A stretch of DNA of 64,000 nt from Zarea fungicola (GCA_900169235.1 FWCC01000210.1:1-64000); one strand, 5' to 3'; shown: positions 34,235 through 45,772, counted from the stretch's first letter. The notes: generated by a model from the letters alone, not told the origin. Made by a program: numbers and translations.

Positions 34235-35356
34235 ATGGTGGCCAGTCAGCACATTGAAGACGATGAAATTCAGCGCCGCGTGCTTGAGGAGACGCTGAAG
34301 GAGGTTGCCGCGGCCCATCCGGATCAAGAATCAGAATGCTGTGTGATATGCCTCGAGGCCGTGAGTGATCCCTGTGAGGCGTTGCCATGTGGCCACCATA
34401 ACTTTGACTACCTCTGTGCCTCAAGTTGGCTCTTCATTCACCCATCATGCCCGTTATGCAAGGTCACTGTGACCGGCATCCTGCATGGCGCGCCCAAAGT
34501 TGCGGACCGGCCAGCAACTGCTATTCCAGGACCGCTGGCTAAGCCCAGCATTCGCTCAGGAATGGTGAGGGAGCCCGAGGGCAGCATCCCACGCTTCGGC
34601 CGCATACCACGGCCTCAGCAAAGGCCAAGAACAGTGCTGGGTACGAGAACGGCAGGTTCAGACATTCAGGCTCGCCGAGAAGTGTATGCCAACAGACGGT
34701 ACTCCATGCATGTTGGCTCAAACCGTGTATCTCAGTACCAGGAGCTTACACCTCTAACTTTCTGCGCTGATGGAAATCTTGTGTCTCGGGCCAGGATGTT
34801 TATCCGTCGAGAGCTCCAGGTGTTTTCCTTCTTGTCATCGGAAGAGCTCAGCAACGACCGGCCACATTCGGTGACTGCCACCACTACAGGCAACGCTCTA
34901 CCAGGAACGGCGACGCGGCGCCGCGCGAACAATGCTGAATTCCTGCTTGAGTACATCATTGCCATTCTAAAGTCTGTCGATATCATGGGAAGTGTCGGTA
35001 CCGCACGCGATATGCTTGCGGACTTTCTCGGCGGGGAGAATGCACGGCAGTTTCTGCATGAGTTGCGTGCCTGGCTGCGGAGCCCATTTACTAAGCTCGA
35101 GGATTGGGACCGGGCGGTGCAGTACGGTCCGAGTGAGCCACGACAGGAAGCCGACGAGCAGCAGCAACAGCGGATGCCGGGGGATTCTAGTAACGGACGG
35201 TCAAGCGGCGGCCTGAGGAGGGACAAGGGCGACTATTACCGGCCTCGTGGTAATAGAATACGTCCTGGAGGACGGCCAGCACGAAATTCGGTGAGACACG
35301 AGCCATACAGAAGGACTCAACGGCATGGGGTTGAGCGGCATGGCAGACTGCGATAA
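34235..35356 (+). CDS. RING-finger E3 ligase, Topors-like
   Basis: Single-exon 373-aa protein. The RING spans residues 36-75: C36-x2-C39, C52-G-H54, then NFD58YLC61 and C72PLC75; Asp58 lies where many RINGs have Cys or His. Such RINGs recruit ubiquitin-conjugating enzymes. Residues ~190-295 contain RARMFIRRELQVFSFL, EFLLEYIIAILKSVDIMGS, ARQFLHELRAWLRSPF and EDWDRAVQYG, an arrangement like the region after the RING in Topors, a ubiquitin/SUMO ligase linked to chromatin and DNA damage. The tail is Arg/Gly-rich with RGNRIRPGGRPARN and may bind nucleic acid. Topors assignment is inference from pattern; E3 activity follows from the RING. Confidence 0.82.
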   Translation: MVASQHIEDDEIQRRVLEETLKEVAAAHPDQESECCVICLEAVSDPCEALPCGHHNFDYLCASSWLFIHPSCPLCKVTVTGILHGAPKVADRPATAIPGPLAKPSIRSGMVREPEGSIPRFGRIPRPQQRPRTVLGTRTAGSDIQARREVYANRRYSMHVGSNRVSQYQELTPLTFCADGNLVSRARMFIRRELQVFSFLSSEELSNDRPHSVTATTTGNALPGTATRRRANNAEFLLEYIIAILKSVDIMGSVGTARDMLADFLGGENARQFLHELRAWLRSPFTKLEDWDRAVQYGPSEPRQEADEQQQQRMPGDSSNGRSSGGLRRDKGDYYRPRGNRIRPGGRPARNSVRHEPYRRTQRHGVERHGRLR

Positions 35357-35617
35357 GATAGTCAACGCTGCGACAGCCACGAGTAGTACTAAAAGCTGTC
35401 GGCATCAGATACGACCTTTCGTTTTTTTTGTTTTTTTGTTTTTTTTGGGGGGGGGGGGAGATAGCCTCGGCTATTTTCGTCGGCGTTTGGCGTTAATCAT
35501 CAGTCCATAACTAGAGCTCTCCATTTGTAAGCATAGATGACCTGGATACACTGCAATAGGGAATGGTTATTGGGTATCATTTCATGTACATCATTATACA
35601 AACAGTGTTGGTGTTTT
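35357..35617. other. convergent 3' flanks with homopolymer tract
   Basis: Short space between the RING gene and SPC34. It contains T-runs and an uninterrupted G-run near 35446-35459, a likely length-variable site. No gene. Confidence 0.5.
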
Positions 35618-36518
35618 CTACATATTCATCAACCCTCCCAAATCCTTCTCCATGGTCTTTAACCGTGCCTGCAGCTCCCTCTTCTTGGCCTCCATCTCTC
35701 TTGCCTCTTCCTCCTCCCTCCTCAAATCCTCCTCAGTGATAATCTCCGCCGCCCCAAAGCCGTCATCCTCCCGTTCATTCCCATCTTCGCCAGTCTCATC
35801 ATCCTCCATCCAGTTCTTGCTCAGACTCGCCAGCTGCTCCGCCTGCTGCGCGACCTTGGCCTCGTAGTATGCTGCTGTGTCCTTGCCATTCCTGTACTTG
35901 GCGCGCAGCGAGGCGATGCGCTCTCGCGCACCCGGCAGATCATACACGCTGCACAGTTTCTCTGCGCCGTGCAGCAGCACCTCGACATCGACGTCACCGC
36001 CCTTGCGATCCAGCTCGCTCCGGCGCAGGCGTGCGTGCATCTCACCGCCCAGCACGGCTGCCACGGCCGTGTGCTTCCGTGGTGGCTGCTGCTGCGGCAG
36101 GGATGACGGCCCGCGCCCGATTCGCGTCGGAGGGCCGGTGGTGACCTCGCCGGTTGTGGTGACGTTGAATACCGTTTGGCGGCGCTTAGCCGCCGGCGGT
36201 TTCTCGTCGTCTTGCTCGCTCGAGGCAGGGGCAGCGCGCTTGCTGCTGTGATTGGATGGTGGAGGGGGGGGGACGGAGAAAAGGGCGCGTTCGTGGGCTT
36301 CCGTGTCGCGAATCAGAGATGTTATGTCATGGTTTGAGAGGAGCGCGTTGGTAAAGATTTTGGGCGGCGGGAATCTATAGTCCGCTTGTTATTTTTATTG
36401 ATAGAGAAAGCTTAATTCAGGCAAGCAATTTGCCTGCGAGAGGGGATTCATACGGAAGAGAGTCAATTCCTTGGCAAGAGTAGCTGATGTGCTCCAAATG
36501 GGAGGTGAGGAACGACAT
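35618..36518 (-). CDS. spc34: DASH/DAM1 complex subunit Spc34
   Basis: Spc34 is a subunit of the fungal DASH ring that couples kinetochores to dynamic microtubule ends. Exons 36454..36518 and 35618..36374 (donor GTATGA, acceptor TATAG) join in phase to 273 aa. The start MSFLTSHLEHISYSCQGID and the block SLPFPPPKIFTNALLSNHDI and TSLIRDTEAHERALF are characteristic of Spc34, and only appear when the intron is removed. The middle is Ser/Pro-rich and basic. The C-terminal third is a long charged helix (EEDLRREEEEAREMEAKKREL, RLKTMEKDLGGL) expected to be coiled coil for DASH assembly. Confidence 0.93.
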
Positions 36519-38377
36519 GGTGCGAGTTGCCGCGACGCGAATTTGTAGTCGCCCTGGTGTCTTATTATATGATGTCGTCTCCGGGATCAGTCATAGAGTT
36601 TTCTTTGTTTTGTGTTTTTGTCGAAGATAAAAGATTTCGGGCACATTGGGCGTCGAACTTGGCTGCTAAGTAGAGCGTAACTGAACCTGACCCAACCTGT
36701 AGTGCGAGGGTGAAGTATACGGTGATCAAAACAAAACGCAAGTACCACGGCAGCACCCCGCACTCCACTCTATCATGCCTTCCTTGTACACCAAAACTTC
36801 CATTCATAACCTTTTACCAAGTAGAGCACTGACGGCTCTTTACAATGTATATTTCATGTCCGCGGCGGAGTCCCACCAGCCAACTACTATTTTCTCAAAT
36901 TGATTTTTTCTTTAAAAACAGGATAAACGGTTCCTGAATAGCTCTGGCACAGGTTAGTTGCAACGAACAAATCAGTGACCAAGCAAGGTGGCATCGACCA
37001 ACACAATGCATGTTTATTTGGTGTAATTTAGCAGTTGGTTTGTTTCCAAATCATTCTATTAGTTGCCCCTTAAGACTTCGCATAATTGATTGGATTGCAG
37101 AGGCTGTAACCACCAATAACATGCTAAGCCATTGTTGTTGCAACTCCGCAAGTACGGAGCGCATTCTTTTGTCCTGTACGTTTTAGATTCAACGGCACTG
37201 ACAGAGCAGACGCGCAGGAATTAACCACATGGAGCAGCCGTTGCAAAATGAGAGGACTGACCAAAACCTATTCCGCAGATATGCATCGTATTGTAAGTTG
37301 GCAACGGCACGCTGATCTAGTTGTACCGAGCGGCTTTGCTTTCTTTGATCCTCAGGGTCCTGTGAATGAGGCTGTTCTTCTTTGGACTGCTCCTGGCTAC
37401 TGGTTAGCTTCTGTGGGTCACCATGTCCAACGACAAGCAAGTCATGCCGGACATCCGAAATGGACTCCCCCGCCTGCATTATTTAACGTGGTTCTAACTT
37501 CTTGACCAGTGACAACAACTCCGTACTAAACCAATTCTGGCTGATCGGCCGAGAACATTAAACGGCCTGTATAAGTCACTAATCATAAAAACAAGAATCA
37601 TTTGTACGCTGTATTTGTCTACTGTAAAAGAGCAGCTCCTAGCTTGAAAATGGTTTTTGTTTTGTTTTGTTCAGTAGTAGTCTACAAGTCTGTTGGTTGG
37701 CTCGACCTGGTATTTGGAGCTGCCATGTAGCCAAAATGCTCACAATGCACCTGAAAAACGAAGCCGTAATAGTTTGCTCGCCCCGCAGCGCCGCATTCAC
37801 AAATGAATATACAAAAGAACATGCCGAAAACTTCACATGTCTCCCGTGGTGCCCGTTCTGTGGTGTGGTGTTCTCTCCCCAATTCCAGTTCTTCGACCGA
37901 AAACTGGCTGGCGATTCCATGATGTGGAAATTGCAATGCGGAGGGGGGAGTGGACTTCGAGTCAGCGTGGGTACACATCCCGCAGGGTTCGTGGGGGCGG
38001 TGGAGCGCCAGGGCACAGTTACACCATGAGGGCAGGAAGGTTCTATGTGTGTAATACAATGTGCAAGAGAAGTTTGTAGTATTCCGTACAAACTCGTCCC
38101 AGGCTTTTTGTACAGTGTCTTTATCCAAACTGGGGTGTATAGTTTAGTTTGTGCAGTTGGGTGTCTGATCCACACCCGTTAATGTAGGAGTATAATGGCA
38201 AGGGAGAATACATTGATAACGCTGTTTTGCATTAAAAAAGGTGAAATGCCAAAGAGTGAAGTATATACTAGAAGTGAAACTTGTTATGGAAATTAGACCT
38301 TATAAACAGCGATTTCATGCCAGAAGAGGCTAGGCCTTTCAGCTTTACAACTCGATCCTGCAACTCATTTCATTCCT
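36519..38377. other. intergenic region, 1.9 kb
   Basis: No gene is supported. Overlapping frames on both strands at 37639-38175 (up to 178 codons) have no domain, start context or codon bias. The region between is AT-rich with many short runs. Confidence 0.4.
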
Positions 38378-39673
38378 CTACAGGGCAAATGCGGCGAGAG
38401 CCAGAGCCAGGAGACCAGCAGGAGCCATGATGCTGCCGCTGTTGGTAGAGGGAACAACGCTGCCCCCGCTGCCGTTGCCTCCACTGCCGCTGCCATTGCC
38501 GCTGCTAGGGTTGTTGCTACCACTGCCTCCGGTAGGAGTCGGGAGAACGTAGGTAAAAGTACTAGTAGCACCGCTGCCAGAGTTGCCGGTGCCGCTGCCA
38601 CTGCCGCTACCTCCGGTACCAGTTGGGAGAATATAGGTAATGGTTGTAGTGGCACTGCCGGACGTGTTAGAGGTGCCTACGGGAGGGGCGGCGGTGTTGG
38701 TCTCGTCGCAGCTGGTGGTGTCGGTGACAGAAGTAGAGGCTGCAGCAGTTCCAGTTGGCGAGGCAGTAGAAGTGTTGCCCTCATCACAGCTGGTGGTGTC
38801 GGTGACGGTGGTGGTAGCAGTGACAGTTCCGGTTGGAGCGGCAGTAGAAGTGTTGTCATCATCACAGCTGGTCGTATCAATAGCTGTAGTGGTAGCAGTG
38901 ACAGTGGTGGTGGTGGTAATGTCGCTGGTGCAGGAGTCGTCCTCGGTGGTGGTGGACGTGATAGTAGTAGCCGCAGACGTTGTGGTAGCGGCGGAAGTGG
39001 TAGTAACAGTGGAAGTAGTGGCAGTTCCAGTTGAGGAAGTCATGGTTCCGGTGGAAGTAGCAGTGGTCGTGCTAGTATCCGTGGTTGAGCTGCTCGCGGT
39101 AGATGTAACAGTCGACGTGACAGTGGTCGTAGCTCCAGTCGGGTTGGCATCCTTGCAGTCCGCATACGAGTCAATGGCTGCCTGCAACGACGAGCGAATC
39201 AAGTCCGCCGCCGTACTTGCCAGGTCCTTCTGATCATCGGCTACACGGCTCGATATCGTATCAACAAGAGCCGTCGAGTCGGTGAAGATGGCCTGGTTCT
39301 GGGCCTGAATCAGACCACAGAGGTTGAGCTGCTCAATTTGGGGCTTGAGAGTCGTGAGGTTCGCCACCAATGTGTTTGAATCCCCCCACAGCGCAAAGAC
39401 GGGGTTGGCAATGGTGAGTACATCATCTTGCTCGAGGGGGTCTCCAGCCGTTTGCTCGATGAGTGCCTTGTTAGCCTCGATGTGGCTGAGAAGGGTTTTG
39501 GTCGCGTCGGCGATTGGCTGCAGGTTGTTGCCGGCAAAGGCGACGACAGCGGTGTTGAGGGCCTGAGTATCCGCGTCGGCCTGGGTAACAGCAGCAACTA
39601 TAACATCAACCAATGCAGCGGCTGAGCCACTGACCATAAAGGCTGTTGCAATGACGGCAGGAGAGAACTTCAT
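38378..39673 (-). CDS. HsbA-family GPI-anchored cell-wall protein with Ser/Thr repeats
   Basis: Start MKFSPAVIATAFMVSGSAAA at 39673 gives a clean signal peptide (an in-frame ATG three codons upstream is possible); 431 aa. Residues ~20-180 are an HsbA/galactomannoprotein-type helical domain (VAAVTQADADTQALNTAV, GNNLQPIADATKTLLSHI, AADLIRSSLQAAIDSYADC). In the family this domain binds hydrophobic surfaces and helps recruit secreted lytic enzymes. A ~230-residue Ser/Thr-rich stalk follows, expected to be heavily O-glycosylated, with three 26-residue repeats each bearing one Cys (TTSCD) and then two YILPTG/YVLPTP units in Gly/Ser linkers. The end SGSIMAPAGLLALALAAFAL is a GPI-attachment signal. 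Adhesion or hyphal-surface function is inference. Confidence 0.85.
   Translation of the reverse strand: MKFSPAVIATAFMVSGSAAALVDVIVAAVTQADADTQALNTAVVAFAGNNLQPIADATKTLLSHIEANKALIEQTAGDPLEQDDVLTIANPVFALWGDSNTLVANLTTLKPQIEQLNLCGLIQAQNQAIFTDSTALVDTISSRVADDQKDLASTAADLIRSSLQAAIDSYADCKDANPTGATTTVTSTVTSTASSSTTDTSTTTATSTGTMTSSTGTATTSTVTTTSAATTTSAATTITSTTTEDDSCTSDITTTTTVTATTTAIDTTSCDDDNTSTAAPTGTVTATTTVTDTTSCDEGNTSTASPTGTAAASTSVTDTTSCDETNTAAPPVGTSNTSGSATTTITYILPTGTGGSGSGSGTGNSGSGATSTFTYVLPTPTGGSGSNNPSSGNGSGSGGNGSGGSVVPSTNSGSIMAPAGLLALALAAFAL
38690..38925 (-). repeat. 78-bp in-frame tandem repeat in the HsbA gene (3 units)
   Basis: CAGCTGGT on the + strand recurs at 38709, 38787 and 38865, an exact 78-bp period (26 codons). 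Each unit encodes a TTSCD-(E/D)xNTS-TA core followed by a Thr-rich spacer. Units differ mainly at silent or conservative positions. Confidence 0.85.
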
Positions 39674-40570
39674 TTTGGGCAATAAGAGTACGGCGGTAAA
39701 TTAACGAAAGTGAAGCGGGGAATGCCCAAGGTAAAACTAATCAAAGTTACTGAACTGGGAAAACGCACGGAAAGGCCATCGGCATGTTTATATATACAGT
39801 TAAATGTTAGCCAGACAAGGAATATGTATATGAGCAAGGTTGGTATGTACCGACCTGAGCCTGTTTCGTTGCTGACAGAGGGGAAAGACGCCACGACGAC
39901 AGCGAGAACTCGTAAAAAGAAGGGGACTAGACAGGCACAGGACCCGTTTGCCCTTCGCAAAACGGATACTAGTGCAGCATAATGGCAGGAACTCGAGAAA
40001 TTCTGAGAAAGCCCACCAGAGCCACATTGGAAAAACGCAACAAAGAGGGTTCTAGGTATCAAAAAGGTATGGTAGCCCAAATGAGGCGTTATCAAGGTCG
40101 GCCCTAAGAGCCCATTTTGGAATTTGGTGTATCCGCTTCCCCATTTTCAATGTCAGACACTAACTTTACGAACAAGCCAGAATATTACAACTAGTCAAAC
40201 ATATAATTTTGTGGCGTGGTACTGGTCACAAGGCGACAGGGTGCAGCTGCTCCGTCATCCCGGGAGCCGACTGCCGTCAGAGCCACCTGCCAGTGATATT
40301 CCTCCTCGAGACGTACACGCAGTGAATAATCAGGCATAATTTGGAACGCAGTCTATAAATTTTGACCCCCAAGAAAACAACATGTGGCCGCCCAGTGCTT
40401 TTTAAATCAAGGGAAAATGAAAGGAGAAGACAAAAAACCCAAAAAAGGGCTCTAACCACCTCTAATTCAAGGCAATGCTATGCAGGCATAAAAAAGCATA
40501 AAAATCATTCAATCACATCTCCTTTATTTTTCGTTCGTCAAGCAACTTCAATGCTCCTTCATTACATGTT
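39674..40570. other. intergenic region between the HsbA gene and the acidic-protein gene
   Basis: HsbA-gene promoter and 3' flank of the next gene. No site was recognised; a 141-codon frame at 39670-40095 (-) has no coding character. Confidence 0.4.
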
Positions 40571-41929
40571 TCATGAAGAGTCATCCATTTCATTAATCTC
40601 AATCGTCCAATATGGCAGCTCCATGCCCAGATGCTGACTTGTGAGATACTCGTCCTCGCTAGAGTTGGGCTCTTCTAACTCATCGATGCGAGGTTCTGGT
40701 GGATCCTGGAAGAGCAGGCTTCCACGGTGCATCCGCTTTCTCATGCGCCGTGCGCTAGAGCCCACCTCATTCACATCGAGGCCGCCGTCATCAGAGTCGT
40801 CGGAGTCACTGCGTTCGCTAAAGGTTCGCTTGCCAATACTGCTCGATTGGCTAACTCTACGTCGGCGCATGTACTGCTGCCACTTGTAGAAGGTTTCCTC
40901 TGCATCCTGTTCCACCTCATCGTCGTCGGATGTCTCGTTGCTGCAGTTCAAATTCTTAAGATCCTGCATCATCCTGATGGGCAGCTCTCTGTGTTCCTTG
41001 GGCGGAGGTCTGTGGTGTGAACTCGATCGACTGCGGCTTCGGTTGGACTCGACTTCATCAGGCTGCAGGACTTCGAGGCCATTGTCGCTGTCCATTGGAT
41101 CCATGTCTTCGAGGATAAAATCGCAGACGGTTGTCGTGATTGTGGCGGTGGCGTAAACTGGGGATTCCAACGTTGGTCGTACAACACCAACTTCACTGAC
41201 ATCCTCAACATCGTCATTGCTGCTTTCGTTGTCGTCGTCCTCCTCCTCTTCGTCGTCGTCATCGTCCTCGATTTTCTTGTATTGCATTTCTTTCGTGGGT
41301 TGAGGCATCATTGGTTTCCTTGCTGCATCGTTTTCCGATTCAGAATTATCCTCATACCCATCCTCATCATCATCGGCTTCATCTGGGACTTGGACTGTGG
41401 GGCGCGGTTGAGAAGCGGCCTTAGGTTCCGTTGACCGCCTTGTGGAATGGTCCGGCTCATAGTCATTGTCATCGTCCCCTTCCTCGTCTTCGTCAGATTC
41501 GGCGTCTTCTTCAGAATCATTTTCGTCTGACGAGGATTGGGCATTGCGGGCCGTGGGCGGAGATGGCGGTGGCGGGGCCTTGAAGTGGCCCGGCGAGTAG
41601 TCTTCCTCCGATGAACAATCCTCCTCGTCAGAGCCATCTGCAGCTTCAGAGGAAGATGCTGAGCGGGGGCTGAGCTGGTCAGGTCCGAGGTATGGCTGAT
41701 AGCTAAAATTGTGTCCATTTCCGACGGGTTGGATACGTGCATCAGGCCGGACAGTGCGGGAGGCCTGGGGAAAAGCGGGACGGCTTTGGCGAGCTTGATG
41801 TGGTGATGCAGTCGGGGTATCGGGAGGAGAGGCTGGGTCAACTTGAATTTGGTTCCGCGAAGGTTTTCGCTTGCCAAAGCTGAGGTCGGGCTTGCTAGGT
41901 TGCCGCCGACCGCCTTTGGAGACGCCCAT
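40571..41929 (-). CDS. acidic Ser/Asp/Glu-rich nuclear protein, function unknown
   Basis: Start chosen at 41929 (MGVSKGGRRQPSKPDLSFGK); an upstream in-frame ATG at 41968 lies across an acceptor-like CTTTACAG and is less likely, so a 5' UTR intron is possible. 452 aa. The basic N-terminus with SFGKRKPSRNQ is followed by long Asp/Glu/Ser runs (DEDEEGDDDNDYE; DDDDDEEEEDDDNE), typical of CK2 substrates and histone-binding or chromatin proteins. The C-terminal 170 residues look more folded: VCDFILEDMDPMDSD, ELPIRMMQDLKNLNCSNE, EETFYKWQQYMRRRRVS, and RGSLLFQDPPEPRIDELEEP. No catalytic motif is seen. I do not recognise the family; nuclear location is inference from composition. Confidence 0.75.
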   Translation of the reverse strand: MGVSKGGRRQPSKPDLSFGKRKPSRNQIQVDPASPPDTPTASPHQARQSRPAFPQASRTVRPDARIQPVGNGHNFSYQPYLGPDQLSPRSASSSEAADGSDEEDCSSEEDYSPGHFKAPPPPSPPTARNAQSSSDENDSEEDAESDEDEEGDDDNDYEPDHSTRRSTEPKAASQPRPTVQVPDEADDDEDGYEDNSESENDAARKPMMPQPTKEMQYKKIEDDDDDEEEEDDDNESSNDDVEDVSEVGVVRPTLESPVYATATITTTVCDFILEDMDPMDSDNGLEVLQPDEVESNRSRSRSSSHHRPPPKEHRELPIRMMQDLKNLNCSNETSDDDEVEQDAEETFYKWQQYMRRRRVSQSSSIGKRTFSERSDSDDSDDGGLDVNEVGSSARRMRKRMHRGSLLFQDPPEPRIDELEEPNSSEDEYLTSQHLGMELPYWTIEINEMDDSS

Positions 41930-42689
41930 TGTTAGGATGCCCAGCTGTAAAGAAGAACAAACTCTCAAGCTATGAAATTGGCGAAGTCAGGGAAAGAGAA
42001 GGGTGAAGGGCACAACTTTGAAAACAAAAGTGCACCTGACGATCGTATGCACGATGCAATATGTGATGAGGGACAACCGTTTGTTGACAAGCTACAGCGA
42101 CGTCGCGAGTGGGAACGTTCTATACTCACTCACACAGAGCTCCTTTTTTATGTGTGTGTGTGCGTGCGTGCGTGTGGTGTGCTGGGCAGTGTCGGGTAGG
42201 AGCTGCTGGAGTCACAACAGTGGCTACGGTGAGGTAGCAAGCCTGTAGGAGGTAGTTTCAAGATGAGAAGCTGGGCGATGCGGGATATGGCTTAGTTGAT
42301 TTGTAAATGCCAGCAAGCACAGTAATACCGGTGTAGGGAAAAAAGGGCGTTTTAATTTAGCACACTGCAGTGCCTGGCTCAAGGAAATTGATGATTGGCC
42401 TTGGTGCTCAATGGTCCAATATGCATGAGCATGCGCCAGAGAGGGGCGGACTGGTGAGCGTTATAGCGGTGCGATAGCAGCAGCAGGGCGGGTTGCGATC
42501 AGGTCAGTCAGGGAGTCCAGATCCCGAGTATGAACCGCCAGAGCGGAGAAGAAGCGAGTATGCGGTTTGTGACGGATGTCATGATAGTCAAGGACGGAAA
42601 GAGGAGGCGAGGAGCAGCAAGGGAAGAGTCTGCTGCTATTTTAGAGGAGAAGAAGATTGCGTGGTGGAAGGTGGTGATTTGAAGATTCT

Positions 42690-42707
42690 TTGTGTGTGTG
42701 CGCGTGC

Positions 42708-42766
<59 letters not shown>

Positions 42767-42767
42767 C
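42690..42767. repeat. (TG)n microsatellite
   Basis: About 78 bases of TG dinucleotides with a few CG interruptions (TGCGCGTGCGTGCG) and one TTTG. Alternating purine-pyrimidine DNA of this type can adopt Z-form and is length-variable. Confidence 0.9.
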
Positions 42768-45700
42768 CCGTTTGCTGGGGGAAGCTTTGTCTGCAAACTG
42801 ACTGGCGATGGGTTCCCTCCTTGATTATTTAATGGTTCAGCCTAGATGTACGCCCGAGTTTGAGCGAGACGGGCCTAAGGCAATGGCAGTGACGATTTTG
42901 GTGCAATTGTAGTGGTTGAGGTGGTGTCAGGATGCGTTGTGCCTGGTAATAAATGGGTGGTGGTGGTGATGGTGATGGTGGTGCGTGAGACGCCCTCGAC
43001 TTGGAGCTGGGTGCCGGCGTGGAAGCTGAACAGAGGATAATAAGGCGCACACCATGTGCCACGAGAGCCAGACCAGATATGGATATATTTAGTGGTGGCC
43101 GATGTGTCGCAAACGTACCAGTTGCTTGCACGCCTAGAAATAGACGGACGAGAGGGATAAAGTAGGATAAGCCGGAGACAGCCTAAAGCAAAAATAATAT
43201 CTCAGCGGGAAAGCGACCAGGGTTGCCAGAGGTTGCGATTATGCCAGGATCAGCACAGGTGCTGATTTATGGCACACGGCTTTACTAGCTTTGATGTTCT
43301 GCTTTGGGGGCGCGTTAGGCGAGGGGAGGCTGGTGATAGCTGGCGCCGGTTATGGGCTTTGCAAAACGACAAGGAGCCTCACTGAATAATCTGCTGTGAA
43401 TATAGCCTGTAACTGGCCTGCAGAGGAGGTACTCAGGTACTTGACGTAGGTTGGGTATGTAGTTGGGTATGTCGTTGGCTCAGAACCTCGAGGCTGAATC
43501 TTGCAGCTTGGTTCTATTTGTTCTGAAAGCTGGCGTTTGAGATTTCTCTTTGTTGATGTAATAGTTATGTCTTGAATCCGCAGCTGGCCCAGGCCCGACG
43601 GTCTGGATCTCGATAGGTAAAATAGAAACGACGTGGACGCTGCGGCTTTCTTTCCAGCTGTCGACAGTGTCCCTGACTTGTCAGGACGCAACGAACAATC
43701 AGGCAGGTTTGCGCCGTAGGGTTAATACAAAAAGGGCGTAAAAATGTAAGAATTTATTGCTCGGAAAAAAAAACGCACCGTATGGAACGATGGAAACTTC
43801 TTCCCCCTCGCCCCCGTCTACAAGCGCAGGTCATATAGCTCTTATACTCGTCACTCCATCTATTCATCCCCTCGGCAAGGGCCACCCACTTTGCAACCCC
43901 CCTGGACATGGTTCTATGTAATAGTCTCACACAACCAAGAGAAGAAGAAAATCACTCGACTAACGTTAGTTATCCTTTGCCCACGACCTGACTAGCTCTA
44001 AAAAATGTTTTGTTTTCTGGCATGGCGCCTCTATAATTGCTGCCCGTACCTGCGCCAGGGCAAGCCCCTGTTGTTATATGCTGTGCATCGTCTCAAGGTT
44101 GGGCATCAATGCCTATTTTATTGCGACCAGCATGTTTCGCAACTCAATTTCCCTGCGCGACCCCCCTTCGTCCCCTGTTTTTTCAAAGCCCAAAGACTCA
44201 TACTTGAGACTTTGTGCCCCAACTTCTGCTCGAAATTTTAAAAAATATTAAATCCACCTGTGCGCTACTTCCAGAATGGTCGAGAAAATTTTCCTGGTGC
44301 AGCTGCAGGACGCCAGCGAACGACTGAGACAGGGGATGTGCATGAGCCTAACTTAATGTACCTTTTCAAGAGGGGCATGGCCATGTAAATATGCATGGAT
44401 ATCGAGGCAGGCGCAATTGCAGGTGTATTGCCTTGTCCAGACTTGACATGTGGACATCCGTCATACATACGAGAGTCTCGCGGCGATGTGAATGACTGGC
44501 ATTGGCATCGTTTTTGCCCTTCGCGTCTCCTACATTACATAACTAGATGGCTGAATTATCGGCAACAAGTGCAAACAAACAAATAGCACGTACCATAGTT
44601 GTTGGTATGGAGATGCTTATTGCTTGACGTCTCTTATTGTATTTCGCCACTGTATTTTCAGGCTCCAGTCCCGGCGTGCTACCCGCAACCAAGTTTCAAG
44701 TTCCAGAACGCAGAAGAAGCCACATCCTGTGTCTTGTAGTAGTAGCATCACGAGGACCACAGCTTGTATAAAGTTTCGATCCTTCAACTACCAGTGCAGC
44801 TGCCAATATCAGCTAAAATGGTGTATATCGGTTAGCTACCGACGGCCGATTTGAAACAGAATAAGATTTTGGTTATTTGGATTTTGCACGCCATCATGCA
44901 TGGATCCAGCTGCTTCAGCAGGAGTTAGCTCCAGTATCACCAGCCAGCCACCAGCGCCATGGCCATGCACAGTTCACATGCAGATTCAGCCCTCTGACGT
45001 CGCAGTGGATGAAAGTCTTGAGATTTTAGCTAAGAAATTGATACTATACGTCGATAAGGGAAGAGATGTGTGGCTCGGGGGATCTTATCGCGACAGTGCA
45101 TTCACGTAGAAATATTGGACAAATGGGTTGGCGACGTATCTCCTTTGGGATTGGTGTGTACATAGATAAGGAACAACCTCCTTGCACGCGACATGGAAAC
45201 ACGGAAAATCACGAAAAACGACCGGGCATCACAGAGCCGACTCCGTCACAGCGCCTCAATTGTTGCCTACTTGTGAGGCCGGCTGACACCATGTAACATG
45301 CAGGTGCTTGTTGCATGGCGCTTTTGCCGGCGGGGTCATGGCAAAGTGCCACCTCATGAGCGAACCACTCTGAGCGGAATCTAGCTTTGCCAGCAAGACG
45401 GTGCATCCAACCGTACGCCACGTTTAGGCCTCGGGCCAGGCTTGAGCCTGGAGATCGACAATGAGTGAGCGCACAACTGCCTGACAAGCGCAAGGTATGG
45501 CAGCTCAAACATGAGTCACTACTACTGGGTAATAATGCATCCAAGGCCTCTTACGGTATGAGGTCAGGAAGATGGGATAGTGATCAAAGAAGAGTACAAT
45601 ACAAACCTAATTACAACCTCTCCATCTGAATTGAAACCTTTCTCTTCAAGAAAATATCCAATAATGCCGGGGTTTTTTTACTACGGGATTTGTAGAGTAA

Positions 45701-45772
45701 AAAAGCTGTAGAGTAGGTCCTGGACAAGGCAAAGCTTTGAAGCGCTAGCCGGAACAGCCCAGCATGCACGAG

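Noticed and set aside
37639..38175. 178-codon frame (-) with overlapping frames on the + strand
   Set aside because: Neither strand shows domains, bias or splice structure.
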